DNA of 64,000 nucleotides from Pseudarthrobacter siccitolerans. Lineage in GTDB: Bacteria > Actinomycetota > Actinomycetes > Actinomycetales > Micrococcaceae. The position numbers and the translations under genes are program-made. The DNA is taken from assembly GCF_030823375.1 (NCBI RefSeq), contig NZ_JAUSXB010000001.1, positions 3,100,001 through 3,164,000 on the forward strand, given 5' to 3'. Positions within the stretch are counted from its first letter, which is position 1; each line of letters begins with the position of its first letter. The notes beneath the pieces were generated by a model that did no database searches, was not told the DNA's origin, and saw only the letters and a list, made by a program, of their open reading frames with translations. Positions 45,849 to 54,190 of the stretch are shown here, one piece after another.

Positions 45849-46766
45849 ATGCCCATCGAACTCGCCACAACCGTTGCCGACCTGCATGCCGAGAGCGCCC
45901 GGCTACTCACATTGAAGCGCGGAACCTCCCAAGGCCTGGTGCCCACCATGGGCGCTCTGCATGAGGGGCATGCGGCACTGGCCCGGACCGCCGTCGAGCA
46001 GAACGACGTGGTGGTGGCCACCATTTTCGTTAACCCGCTGCAGTTCGGCGACGCCACGGACCTGGACCGTTATCCGCGGACTCTGGACGCCGACCTCGCC
46101 TTGCTGGAAGCGCAGGGAGTGGACCTGGCCTTTGCACCGTCCGTGGAGGAGGTGTATCCCGCCGGCGCACCGCTGGTGCGCGTCACGTCCGGAACGCTGG
46201 GGGAGAAGTGGGAGGGAGCGTCCCGGCCAGGCCATTTTGACGGTGCCCTGACAGTGGTGGCCAAGCTGCTGCACTACGGAATCCCCGGCGCCGGGCTGAC
46301 CGCTGGTGAGGGGGCGCAGGGCGGACTGCCGTCATACCGGGCCTACTTCGGCCAGAAGGACGCCCAGCAATTGGCACTGGTCCGGCGGATGGTGGCTGAC
46401 CTGAACTTCCCGGTCGAAATTGTCGGCGTGCCCACGGTACGGTCAGCCGACGGGCTGGCGCTCTCCAGCCGCAACCGCTTCCTGTCCGACGACGAGCGGG
46501 AGGCCGCGCTGGTGCTGTCTCGGGCGTTGAGGCTGCTTGAGGAGCGGGCAAACGCGCGGGAACCGCTGGACCTTGAGTCTGCACAGGCAATGGTGGAGTC
46601 CCAGCCGCTGGTGTCGTTGGACTACTTCGATGTGGTGGATCCGGCCACCTTGGAGCCACTGGCCGAGAACTGCCGGGAGACCCCGTTCCGGGGCGAGGCG
46701 TTGGCACTCGTCGCGGCCAAGGTGGGGCCTGTGCGGCTGATCGACAACGTCCCCCTGAGCTCCTAG
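45849..46766 (+). CDS. panC: Pantothenate synthetase
   Basis: 305-residue ligase joining pantoate and beta-alanine with ATP. The signature [16 protein letters not shown] (about 31-46) carries the HxGH-like motif; FVNPLQFG, the [10 protein letters not shown] strand and SSRNRFLS with the KMSKS-like site are intact. A 15-20-residue Gly-rich insertion ([16 protein letters not shown]) precedes AYFGQ. It is the final gene of the folate-PH-pantothenate run. Confidence 0.95.
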   Translation: MPIELATTVADLHAESARLLTLKRGTSQGLVPTMGALHEGHAALARTAVEQNDVVVATIFVNPLQFGDATDLDRYPRTLDADLALLEAQGVDLAFAPSVEEVYPAGAPLVRVTSGTLGEKWEGASRPGHFDGALTVVAKLLHYGIPGAGLTAGEGAQGGLPSYRAYFGQKDAQQLALVRRMVADLNFPVEIVGVPTVRSADGLALSSRNRFLSDDEREAALVLSRALRLLEERANAREPLDLESAQAMVESQPLVSLDYFDVVDPATLEPLAENCRETPFRGEALALVAAKVGPVRLIDNVPLSS

Positions 46767-46860
46767 CTGCTTTTGCCGGCTCCTGTCGGTTCCTGTCGGT
46801 CTCGGGAGCCCTTCCCGTCGCGGGGCCAGCTCGGCCGGAATTTGCGGGCGGGTGCTTGGG

Positions 46861-47127
46861 CTAGATGCCGGGCCTGCCCCGGCTGGTCATCAACTGTTCC
46901 AGGAGCGCGCGTTCGGGCATGCCCGGGTTCCTGGCAACGCAGCGGCGGAGCCTGGCCCTGGCAAGCTCTTCGCCCGGTTCGTTACTGCAGAGCACCTCGT
47001 CGATGATCTCTTGGGCCTGCCACCGCAGTGACTCGATGGCGAACTCCCTGATCTCAGCCGGAGTATCGCTCGTCATCCACGGATCGGGATCCGACGGCAA
47101 GCTTTGGAATATCCGCTCTGCTGACAT
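46861..47127 (-). CDS. Small hypothetical protein
   Basis: 88-residue, mainly helical acidic protein with a single Cys pair (VLCSNEP, RRCVARNP). AAGGAGG six bases before ATG 47127 supports the start. No domain recognised. It is divergent from the TetR gene across 113 bp and might be its target. Confidence 0.65.
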   Translation of the reverse strand: MSAERIFQSLPSDPDPWMTSDTPAEIREFAIESLRWQAQEIIDEVLCSNEPGEELARARLRRCVARNPGMPERALLEQLMTSRGRPGI

Positions 47128-47225
47128 AGGGGCCTCCTTGCACTGATCCGACTACGGCGTCGTAAGAACTGCGCGTAGGAAAAACACTACAGCGGGGCAG
47201 ACCGGTCTGTCTTCCCCTGCGGCGG

Positions 47226-47231
47226 TAAACT
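47226..47231 (+). promoter_or_regulatory. -10 box (TAAACT) near the TetR start
   Basis: TAAACT ends 9 bases before ATG 47241 and no ribosome site is seen, so the transcript is probably leaderless or nearly so. Confidence 0.4.
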
Positions 47232-47240
47232 GGGGTTGTA

Positions 47241-47912
47241 ATGATTCCAGAAGCGGAGTATCCAGCGGCCAGTGCGCGTGTCCACGCACCGTCAGCAGAG
47301 CCTTCGGCGGCAGCTCCCGTGCCTATTGTCAGCGAAGCGCCCGTGCCGGAGAGTGCTGCCGCCAAATCGGTCGGCAGGATAATGGCCGTAGCCTATGAAC
47401 TTTTCTCGCGACGCGGTGTTCGGGATGTTGGCGTCAACGAACTGATTGAGCGGTCCGGGGTAGCAAAAGCCACCTTCTATCGTCATTTCCCCTCCAAGGA
47501 TTCCCTTGTCCTGGCTTTCCTCGAGCAGCGGGACAAGCAGTGGACTGTGGATGCAATCGTCTCCGAAGCCCGGCGCCGGGGAAACACGCCCGACGAGCAG
47601 CTGTTGGCCATTTTCGACGTCTTCGGGGACTGGTTCCTGCGCGAGGACTTCGAGGCATGCTCCTTCATCAACGTCCTGCTGGAAATGGGCCCGGCCCATC
47701 CGCTCGGCCAGGCAAGCATCGACTACCTCGCGAAAATCCGGGGACACGTCCAGGCTCTAGCTGAAGAGGCCGGGCTCCAGCGGCCCGATGAGTTCGCCCG
47801 GTCCTGGCACATCCTGATGAAGGGTTCCATCATCTCCGCCACCGAAGGCGACATGCAGGCCGCCAAACGCGCCCAAGAGATGGCCGGCTGGCTGATCGAG
47901 CACCACCGCTGA
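47241..47912 (+). CDS. TetR-family regulator
   Basis: 223-residue regulator. The first 42 residues are Ala/Pro-rich. The helix-turn-helix (GVRDVGVNELIERSGVAKATFYRHFPSKDSLV starts at about residue 60) is typical, with ligand-binding helices behind. It belongs to the TetR class with a FINVLLEMG / HPLGQASIDYL segment. Ligand unknown. It is divergent from a small gene, followed by repeats and a convergent HNH gene. Confidence 0.88.
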   Translation: MIPEAEYPAASARVHAPSAEPSAAAPVPIVSEAPVPESAAAKSVGRIMAVAYELFSRRGVRDVGVNELIERSGVAKATFYRHFPSKDSLVLAFLEQRDKQWTVDAIVSEARRRGNTPDEQLLAIFDVFGDWFLREDFEACSFINVLLEMGPAHPLGQASIDYLAKIRGHVQALAEEAGLQRPDEFARSWHILMKGSIISATEGDMQAAKRAQEMAGWLIEHHR

Positions 47913-47923
47913 AGTCCCACCTC

Positions 47924-48013
47924 GTGGTTGAGCCTGCCGCAACCTGGCCGTGGGACAAGCCTCCTCTGGTGGTTGAGCCTGTCGAAACCCGGCCGTGGGA
48001 CAGGCCTCCTCAG
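47924..48013. repeat. Two tandem 45-bp copies carrying GGTTGAGCCTGTCGAAAC
   Basis: Units 47924-47968 and 47969-48013 share ggttgagcctg, then ggccgtgggaca and gcctcct, with a few transitions. The last bases run into the stop codon of the convergent HNH gene. Confidence 0.8.
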
Positions 48014-49878
48014 CCGGTTAACAACTCCATAAGGGCGTGTTCGAACGGGCTTTTATCGGAAGGCTGGTAATTGGATATTTCGGCGTGCAGGAGTCCGGGT
48101 GGCCATTGTGGTGGTTCCGGGTCGGGTTGTTCGGGTTTGTAGTGTCGGCCGGTGGGTGAGGTCCAGCCGGGTGGTTCGTTGTGGGTTGCTGGGGTGGGTT
48201 CCCAAGGGCTGTTGTGTTTGAGGCGGTGGTGTTTCGGGCAGAGCTGTGCCAGGTTGCTGATCCCCGTATGTCCGCCGTGTTGCCAGGCTTGAAGGTGGTC
48301 GGTGTCGTTGTCCAAGGTCCGGTTGTTACAGCCGGGGAAGGTGCATTTGCCGTCCCTGAGCTGCAGGGCTTTTTTCATGGCTTTGGTGAGGCGGTAGCTG
48401 GTGCGTCCGATTTCCAGTGGTGCCCCGTCCCGGGGGTCGACGAGCACCCGGTAGAAGGAGCTGGCCCCGTCGGTGACGAGCTTGCGGGCCATGGAGACAG
48501 GGATGGGACCGTAGCCGTCCAGGGTTGCGGGTTCGTCGGTGAGGCCGAGGAGCGCGAACACGGGGACGGTGATGAGGACGTCCACCTTTGGCATGGGGAC
48601 GTTGCCGAGATCCGCGTAGCCGTTGCCGCCGGCGTTCTCGTACTCGGCGGTGGCCGGAGCCTGGTGGTCGGTGGTGGCGGTAGCGGCCGCGGTAATCGAG
48701 TCATCGAGGTCAGACGGGGTCAGCGAGGCCAGCCCGATCGTGTCCTGGTCGTCGTCGTGGGTTCTTACCGCGTTACCTTGACCCGGGTTGCCTTGACCCG
48801 GGTTGCGTTGACTCGTGTTTCCTTGGCCTGTGGTGTTTTGTCCTGTGCTGATTCCGGCGGTGCTGGTTCCGGCGGTGCGGGTGAGGGCTGGGCCGGCGCT
48901 GAGAAGCAGGCCGGCGGCGATGTCGGGCCGGAGTTGTGTCATTGACCGGGGCTCATCCGGGCCTTGCAGGCCGCGGGCGAGGGCGGTGGTGCGGTTCCAG
49001 ATGGCTGAGGCCTGGTGTGCGGGGATGTAGAGGGAGAGCCAGGCCATGCCGTCGCGGTCCGGGGTGCATTCCATCCGCCGGTCGGCGGCGCTTTTGGTGT
49101 GGCGTTTTTCGAGGGATTCGGGGTGGTGGCGTTCGCGCCAGTTACGGACTCTGGTCCGGAACCGTGACGGTACGAGTTCGCCGGCGGCGGCTCCGCGGGT
49201 GGGGTTGGGGTCCAGGACGTGGGCTACGAGGGCGGCCGCGCCGGCAGGGCCGAGGCCTTCGGTTTCGTCGGCGATGATTTTGGCGTGCTGCCAGGAGATG
49301 GCCCCGGCGAAGAGGGCGTCCATGGCGGGTGGCAGGGAGGTGAGGTGGCGGGATTGGGTGACGAGTGCTCCGGCGGCGGGGGAGCTGATGGTCAGGACGC
49401 CGGCGATTTCCTCAACTGCGGACATCTCCGCGTAGGTCCGTTCCTGTACGGACGCTTCGGGCGGGGTCATCGCGTGCTGGATTTCGATGGCCTCGGCGGC
49501 ATCCCGCGCCTTCACGGCGGCGAGCTGGGCTTCGACCTGCTTCACGCCCGCCATCCGCTCCAGCCGGATCTCATACTGCCGCTGCAGGACATCCATCTCA
49601 GCCCCGGTACTGGCGCCGGTAGTCAGGGCGGCATCCTCAACGAACAGCGCATCAAGGCCAGCGATGGAGGCATGAATGCCGTCCATCGCTGCCACTGTGC
49701 CCGCGCCGTTTCCCATAGAAGCATCATCTATCGAGGCACTGACATTTTTTGAGGTTGCGACTGATGGACGAACCGGCGCAGCAGGAAACAGCGATGCCGC
49801 ACTTACAGCCCCGCCTGCCGGATCCATTTCCATACGAAAATCATCCATCGAGGCACTGACATTCTTCGTTCCAGCCAA
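48010..49878 (-). CDS. DUF222 / HNH endonuclease-like protein (13E12 repeat family)
   Basis: 622-residue protein. A DUF222 helical region covers about 90-400 and a C-terminal HNH motif shows CTFPGCNNRTLDNDTDHLQAW and NLAQLCPKHHRLKH, with all histidines and cysteines present. Such proteins are multi-copy in actinobacteria and are thought to be nucleases or selfish elements; function unproven. Residues 320-345 are QGNxxQRN-type repeats, and the N-terminus carries a duplicated KNVSAS(M/I)DD peptide. TTG 49878 is provisional; ATG 49848 is possible. Confidence 0.82.
   Translation of the reverse strand: MAGTKNVSASMDDFRMEMDPAGGAVSAASLFPAAPVRPSVATSKNVSASIDDASMGNGAGTVAAMDGIHASIAGLDALFVEDAALTTGASTGAEMDVLQRQYEIRLERMAGVKQVEAQLAAVKARDAAEAIEIQHAMTPPEASVQERTYAEMSAVEEIAGVLTISSPAAGALVTQSRHLTSLPPAMDALFAGAISWQHAKIIADETEGLGPAGAAALVAHVLDPNPTRGAAAGELVPSRFRTRVRNWRERHHPESLEKRHTKSAADRRMECTPDRDGMAWLSLYIPAHQASAIWNRTTALARGLQGPDEPRSMTQLRPDIAAGLLLSAGPALTRTAGTSTAGISTGQNTTGQGNTSQRNPGQGNPGQGNAVRTHDDDQDTIGLASLTPSDLDDSITAAATATTDHQAPATAEYENAGGNGYADLGNVPMPKVDVLITVPVFALLGLTDEPATLDGYGPIPVSMARKLVTDGASSFYRVLVDPRDGAPLEIGRTSYRLTKAMKKALQLRDGKCTFPGCNNRTLDNDTDHLQAWQHGGHTGISNLAQLCPKHHRLKHNSPWEPTPATHNEPPGWTSPTGRHYKPEQPDPEPPQWPPGLLHAEISNYQPSDKSPFEHALMELLTG
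49721..49863. repeat. Pair of 24-bp direct repeats inside the HNH gene's 5' end
   Basis: catcYatcgaggcactgacatt occurs at 49725-49746 and at 49842-49863, 117 bp apart. It encodes the duplicated NVSASxDD peptide. Confidence 0.75.
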
Positions 49879-50073
49879 ACAAAGCCAGCCATGGGTGGGG
49901 AGGCAAAAGTGCCTTGCCGCCGTCGTAACGGTCCTCCCTTCCCGGCCCTAAAAGAGGATGCACGCAAAAGATAGTCAGCTTGCTTATCACTTTCGGTTTT
50001 CCTACGCTGGAAGCTGTCAGGCAAACAACTCTCGAAGCAGTATTCTGCGCCCTCAATAACGCGCGGAACGCTG

Positions 50074-50085
50074 CCTCATATGAGG
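50074..50085 (+). promoter_or_regulatory. Palindrome CCTCATATGAGG overlapping the PfpI-type gene's ribosome site
   Basis: A perfect 12-bp palindrome ends at the start of the GAGGAGG ribosome site, so its 3' arm could hide part of the site when paired. Confidence 0.45.
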
Positions 50086-50092
50086 AGGAAAA

Positions 50093-50659
50093 ATGGCAGA
50101 AAACAGCATTGCAGGCAAGAAGGTCGCATTCCTGCTGACGGACGGCGTGGAGCAGATTGAACTGACCAGCCCATGGCAGGCAGTGAAAGAGGCCGGCGGC
50201 CAGCCCACCCTGGTGGCACCCAAGAGCGGAAAGCTGCAGGGTTTCGAGGGTACAGAAAAGGGCGACACGTTCGACGTCGACCTCACCGTGGCCGAGGCGA
50301 ATGCCGGCGACTTTGACGCCCTGGTGCTGCCTGGCGGCGTCGTTAACGCCGACCACCTCCGGGTGGACAAGGACGCCCAGGCCTTCACCAGAAGCTTCTT
50401 TGAACAGCACAAGCCGGTCGCCTCCATCTGCCACGGACCGTGGCTGCTCATCGAGGCCGGCGTGGTGCGCGGGCGGAACGTCACTTCCTATCACACGCTG
50501 CAGACGGACCTGAAGAATGCGGGCGCCAACTGGACCGACGAGGAAGTAGTGGTGGACCAGGGCCTCGTCACCAGCCGCAACCCGGATGATCTTCCGGCCT
50601 TTAACAGCAAGCTGGTCGAGGAAATCTCGGAGGGCCAGCACGCCGGCCAGACAGCCTAA
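50093..50659 (+). CDS. DJ-1/PfpI-family protein (type 1 glutamine-amidotransferase fold)
   Basis: 188-residue protein with Cys113 in the nucleophile elbow SICHGPWLL, together with GVEQIELTSPW and LPGGVVNAD. The family includes deglycases, chaperones and proteases; YhbO/PfpI-type stress proteins are closest. Probably soluble and stress-related. AGGAGG lies upstream of ATG 50093. The gene is divergent from the HNH gene and 127 bp before the efflux pump. Confidence 0.92.
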   Translation: MAENSIAGKKVAFLLTDGVEQIELTSPWQAVKEAGGQPTLVAPKSGKLQGFEGTEKGDTFDVDLTVAEANAGDFDALVLPGGVVNADHLRVDKDAQAFTRSFFEQHKPVASICHGPWLLIEAGVVRGRNVTSYHTLQTDLKNAGANWTDEEVVVDQGLVTSRNPDDLPAFNSKLVEEISEGQHAGQTA

Positions 50660-50667
50660 ACCCCCTT

Positions 50668-50783
50668 TGTTCCCTCAGGGTTAAGGAAAAAATACCGTGC
50701 GGAGGAATTACTCCAGCCGGTAGAGTGTTGGAGTCTGCAGCGACGCCGATCGCGCACCTTTCAAACAACTCCCTGAGGGAACA
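50668..50783 (+). promoter_or_regulatory. Long-range 13-bp inverted repeat covering the efflux pump's ribosome site
   Basis: TGTTCCCTCAGGG (50668-50680) is the exact complement of CCCTGAGGGAACA (50771-50783). The second arm contains the GAGGGAA ribosome site of the gene starting at 50787. If both are in one transcript, the pump's start would be sequestered. Confidence 0.5.
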
Positions 50784-50786
50784 CCC

Positions 50787-52262
50787 ATGTCTACCGAAGT
50801 CTCTCCGAACCCCAGCGGCAAGCCCGTCCAAACCGAAGGGACCAAGCCCGCCGCGCCGGAGAAGATGTCCCGCGAATCGGTGACAGTCATCAGCACGCTG
50901 CTGGTGGCGACCTTTGTGGTGATCCTCAACGAGACCATCATGAACGTCGCCCTGCAGCGGCTCATGGTGGACCTCCAGGTGGACGCACCCACCGTCCAGT
51001 GGCTCTCCACCGGATTTATGCTCACCATGGCCGTGGTCATTCCCACCACCGGCTTCATCCTGCAGACCCTGTCCACCCGCGCAGTATTTATGCTCGCAAT
51101 GGGTCTTTTCGCAGGCGGCACCGCACTTGCCGCAGTGGCTCCGGGCTTCGAGATCCTGCTGCTGGCGCGCATTGTCCAGGCCGGCGGGACGGCCATCATG
51201 CTGCCCCTGCTGATGACCACCATCCTCACGCTGGTTCCGCTGGCCAAGCGCGGCGCCGTGATGGGCAACGTCAGCATCGCGATTTCCGTGGCACCCGCCA
51301 TGGGCCCCACGGTTTCCGGGCTGATCCTTGAGCACTTCACCTGGCGGTTCATGTTTGTGTTCGTCCTCCCGGTCGCCCTCGCGGCCCTTGCCATCGGTGC
51401 CAAGTACCTGACCAACGTGGGCGAGACGGAGAAGGCCAAGCTTGACGCCCTTTCCGTGATCCTCACCGTCCCGGCTTTCGGCGGCCTGGTCTACGGACTG
51501 AGCCAGATCGGCGGAGGCCACGGCGGCCAGGCCGGTCCGAGTGTTCCCGCGATCGCCGCACTGGTGATCGGCGTCGCCAGCCTCACCGTCTTTGTCCTTC
51601 GGCAGGTCCGCCTGCAGAAGGCCGACGCTCCGCTGCTGGACCTCCGCGCCTTCAATATCCGAATGTTCACCGTATCGGTCCTGCTGATGGTGGTGGCCAT
51701 GATGGCCCTGTTCGGCGGCGTCATCCTGCTGCCCTTGTACCTGCAGGAAGTCCGCGGCCTGGGCTCCTTGGAGACAGGTCTCGCGCTGCTGCCCGGCGGC
51801 CTGGCGATGGGCCTGCTGGGCCCCGTTATCGGCCGGTTGTTCGACAAGGTTGGACCGCTGCCACTCACCGTCACCGGTTCAGTCCTGATGGTGGTGACCC
51901 TCTGGCAGTTTTCAATGCTCGACGCCGGCACGTCCGTCGCGTGGATCATTACACTTCACGTGGGGCTGAGTTTCGGCCTGGCCCTGCTGTTCACCCCGGC
52001 GTTCACCACCGGCCTGAACCCGCTTCCGCCCCACCTTTACTCGCACGGCTCCGCGATCATGAGCACCACCCAGCAGGTTGCCGGTGCCGCCGGTACTGCG
52101 CTGCTCGTGTCCATCTTCGCCGTGGTCTCTGCGGCGTCCGGCCTCGTTGCGGGGATGAGCGCGGCCTTCCTGACAGCGACTGTCATAGCCTTCGCCGCCG
52201 TCGTACTCTCCGCCATGATGCGCAAAACCGAAGGTGCCGGGCCGGGTCACGGGGGCCACTAG
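50787..52262 (+). CDS. DHA2-type MFS multidrug efflux transporter
   Basis: 491-residue antiporter with 14 predicted helices. It starts with a polar 30-residue N-terminus, then VISTLLVATFVVILNETIMNVALQRL, the DHA2 hallmark (first helix with NETI and VALQ). The second-loop motif A is diverged (LSTRAVFMLAMG). The antiporter motif C (SVAPAMGPTVSGLI) is clear. Likely proton-driven drug export. It has a strong ribosome site inside an inverted repeat and is followed by the dispersed repeat hairpin. Confidence 0.9.
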   Translation: MSTEVSPNPSGKPVQTEGTKPAAPEKMSRESVTVISTLLVATFVVILNETIMNVALQRLMVDLQVDAPTVQWLSTGFMLTMAVVIPTTGFILQTLSTRAVFMLAMGLFAGGTALAAVAPGFEILLLARIVQAGGTAIMLPLLMTTILTLVPLAKRGAVMGNVSIAISVAPAMGPTVSGLILEHFTWRFMFVFVLPVALAALAIGAKYLTNVGETEKAKLDALSVILTVPAFGGLVYGLSQIGGGHGGQAGPSVPAIAALVIGVASLTVFVLRQVRLQKADAPLLDLRAFNIRMFTVSVLLMVVAMMALFGGVILLPLYLQEVRGLGSLETGLALLPGGLAMGLLGPVIGRLFDKVGPLPLTVTGSVLMVVTLWQFSMLDAGTSVAWIITLHVGLSFGLALLFTPAFTTGLNPLPPHLYSHGSAIMSTTQQVAGAAGTALLVSIFAVVSAASGLVAGMSAAFLTATVIAFAAVVLSAMMRKTEGAGPGHGGH

Positions 52263-52271
52263 GCTTTGGGT

Positions 52272-52365
52272 GATCGAGCCTGTCGAGGCCCTTGGGTTTC
52301 GACGGGCTCAACCACCGGGTCGACGGGCTCAACCAGAGAATTAGACAGGCTCAAGCACCGGGGGA
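52272..52365. repeat. GTTGAGCCTGTCGAAAC-type repeats forming a terminator-like hairpin
   Basis: GAGCCTGTCGAGGCCC and GGGTTTCGACGGGCTC (about 52276-52310) pair fully in RNA if G-U pairs are allowed. Two more partial copies follow (cgacgggctcaacc, gacaggctcaagca). The element lies between convergent genes. Confidence 0.8.
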
Positions 52366-52369
52366 CGGG

Positions 52370-53206
52370 TCAGCCGGCGTAGAAGTCCGCGAGTTCCTTG
52401 ATCAGCTTGTCCGGAGCCTTGATGACGCCGTCGTGGCCGAAGCCGGGCAGGATGGTGTAGCTGGAGCCGGAGAGGACGTCGTGGATCTGGCCGCATGCCA
52501 CCCCGAAGTACGCCGGGCTCTTTTCGCCCACCACGATCAGTGTTTCCAGCGGCAGTTCCAGGAACGGCTCTGCCGGCATGTCCGCGGCGATGATCGCCTT
52601 GATCTCACGAACACCGGTGCGCATCAGTTCGCGCTGCTGCTTGCCCTCTGACGTGCCGGCGGTGAGCTTGTTGGCCAGGGTCAGCATGGCGAGCGGCATC
52701 CTGGACGAGAAGGCGCCGCCGGCTTCGAGTCCGCGCTGCAGGACGGCGAGGGCGCGGTCGTCGTCCCCGGCCGCAATGGCGCGCTCGTATTCGGTAGTCC
52801 AGTCCGCCTTAACGCTGTGGTTTACGGAAACCGCGGGATCGTAGACGGCGAGCCGTTCCACCGGCAGGGTCCGTGCCGCGTGGAGCGCAACGGCCCCGCC
52901 GAAGCTGTGCCCGAAGACATCCGTGCTTGAGGTGTGCTTCATGACGGTGTCGAGGTCGCGGATGTCCACGTCCAGGGTGTAATCCTCCGGCTGCGGGGAT
53001 GACGAGCCACGGCCGCGGCGGTTGAACGTGTGCACCGGGCGGCCCAGGGCGGCGCTGAGCTTCTGCGCGAACTTGGTGTAATCCGCGGCCGTCACCAGGG
53101 ACGGCGGGACAACCACTACGCCTGAACCGGCGGAAGCCAGTTCCGTACCGGTGGAAAAGAGCTCCAGAGTGCCGCCGTCGGGGGTCCTGATGTTCTCGCG
53201 CGTCAT
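52370..53206 (-). CDS. Alpha/beta hydrolase
   Basis: 278-residue hydrolase: RRGRGSSSPQP, nucleophile Ser101 in GHSFGGAVAL, and the late histidine in LPGFGHDGVI. It is a clear paralogue of the protein encoded at 62908-63765 (shared RRGRGSSS...Y...DI.D..TV and NHSV-type body). Role unknown. ATG 53206 is preceded by GGCTCGGAAC. It is convergent with the efflux pump, with repeats between them. Confidence 0.85.
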   Translation of the reverse strand: MTRENIRTPDGGTLELFSTGTELASAGSGVVVVPPSLVTAADYTKFAQKLSAALGRPVHTFNRRGRGSSSPQPEDYTLDVDIRDLDTVMKHTSSTDVFGHSFGGAVALHAARTLPVERLAVYDPAVSVNHSVKADWTTEYERAIAAGDDDRALAVLQRGLEAGGAFSSRMPLAMLTLANKLTAGTSEGKQQRELMRTGVREIKAIIAADMPAEPFLELPLETLIVVGEKSPAYFGVACGQIHDVLSGSSYTILPGFGHDGVIKAPDKLIKELADFYAG

Positions 53207-53297
53207 GTTCCGAGCCTAGCCGAGCAACCTGAACGCGGGCACCATGGACACTACGGGCTGCCCGGGCAGTAGCGAGCAGGGACAGTGAGTGTGCCCG

Positions 53298-53969
53298 TCA
53301 GCCGAGGCGTTGGATGAGCGCCGCGCTCTGCTCCCGGATCGCCGGCAGCTCAGTACCCAGCCCGCAAAGAATGAGCCCGGCATCCGCGGCCTGCAGCGGA
53401 GAGGCCGAGGTGGCCAAGCCGTCTGCCCGCAGATTGATCAGGGATTCGACCAGGCGGAAAGCCAGGTCCCCCGGGTTGGCTCCAATAGCGGCCGCAGTGC
53501 CCGCAGGGGACAGGGCCCGGCCGAGCTCCCCGTACACATTGCGCAGCTCCTGCCGGTCGGCCAGGAACCGTTCGAAGCGCCCGCTGCGCGCCTCGGGCAG
53601 GTGGTACAGGACGCCGAGGTTCCAACGGGCACTGCACAATTGCGTTCCGTCATAAAGGGCGACGGCGTGAAGGCGGCTCCCAGCCGGAACTTCCCTTACG
53701 GGCAGGGCAGCCACTGCCCGGGCGAACGCCAGCCCGCCGGACACGGTGCCCTCAAGGAGGTCCTCGAGGATGTCGTCCTTGGTCTTGAAGTGGTGGTACA
53801 GCGAGGACTGCCTGATCCCCACGGAATCAGCGATGGAGCGGGTTGAGGTGTTGGCGAACCCTTGGGTGGTGAAGAGTTCAGCAGCCGCATCCAGGATCTC
53901 CTCCCGGGCGGTGGCCCCTGGCCTGGAGGGTTGTTGGCTGCGAGGGCGTCCCGGTCCGGCTGAAGTCAC
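53298..53969 (-). CDS. TetR-family regulator of the guanidine/urea operon
   Basis: 223-residue regulator: an N-terminal basic GRPRSQQPSRPG tail, then the helix-turn-helix TQGFANTSTRSIADSVGIRQSSLYHHF and a C-terminal ligand domain. It is divergent from the APC permease that opens the urea carboxylase operon, a common arrangement in Arthrobacter-like genomes. It likely represses that operon. GTG 53969 is used; the ribosome site is weak. Confidence 0.85.
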   Translation of the reverse strand: MTSAGPGRPRSQQPSRPGATAREEILDAAAELFTTQGFANTSTRSIADSVGIRQSSLYHHFKTKDDILEDLLEGTVSGGLAFARAVAALPVREVPAGSRLHAVALYDGTQLCSARWNLGVLYHLPEARSGRFERFLADRQELRNVYGELGRALSPAGTAAAIGANPGDLAFRLVESLINLRADGLATSASPLQAADAGLILCGLGTELPAIREQSAALIQRLG

Positions 53970-53989
53970 CGCTTCATTCTTGCACCATC

Positions 53990-54060
53990 GTTAGAGCGCA
54001 TTTGAGCGCCGCGGGAACGGTGAGGGGACGGAAATACACCGGAAACAAGATGTCTATGCG
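53990..54060. promoter_or_regulatory. Divergent regulatory region of the guanidine operon
   Basis: Holds a GAGCGC direct repeat (53994-53999, 54004-54009) that also reads as GCGC-N6-GCGC. It is a candidate TetR site. The remaining leader up to 54190 shows no ykkC-type guanidine riboswitch signature. Confidence 0.35.
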
Positions 54061-54190
54061 CCTTTTACAGGGGTGAAACTGTTTGGGGACATCGCGCTGG
54101 AAAACTATCAATTGACCGGTATTCCGCAGCCATCGGCCGAGGGCTGCATTACCGCCGGCCCCCTCGCCGTTCCAGCCCCCGGAGAATCCG

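Noticed and set aside
49879..50092. Possible small gene between the HNH and PfpI genes
   Set aside because: Frames are short and lack starts with ribosome sites; the stretch looks like a divergent regulatory region.
53970..54190. Guanidine riboswitch before the carboxylase operon
   Set aside because: None of the conserved ykkC-family motifs could be seen by eye; short ACGG pieces occur without the flanking stems. A covariance search is needed for a firm answer.
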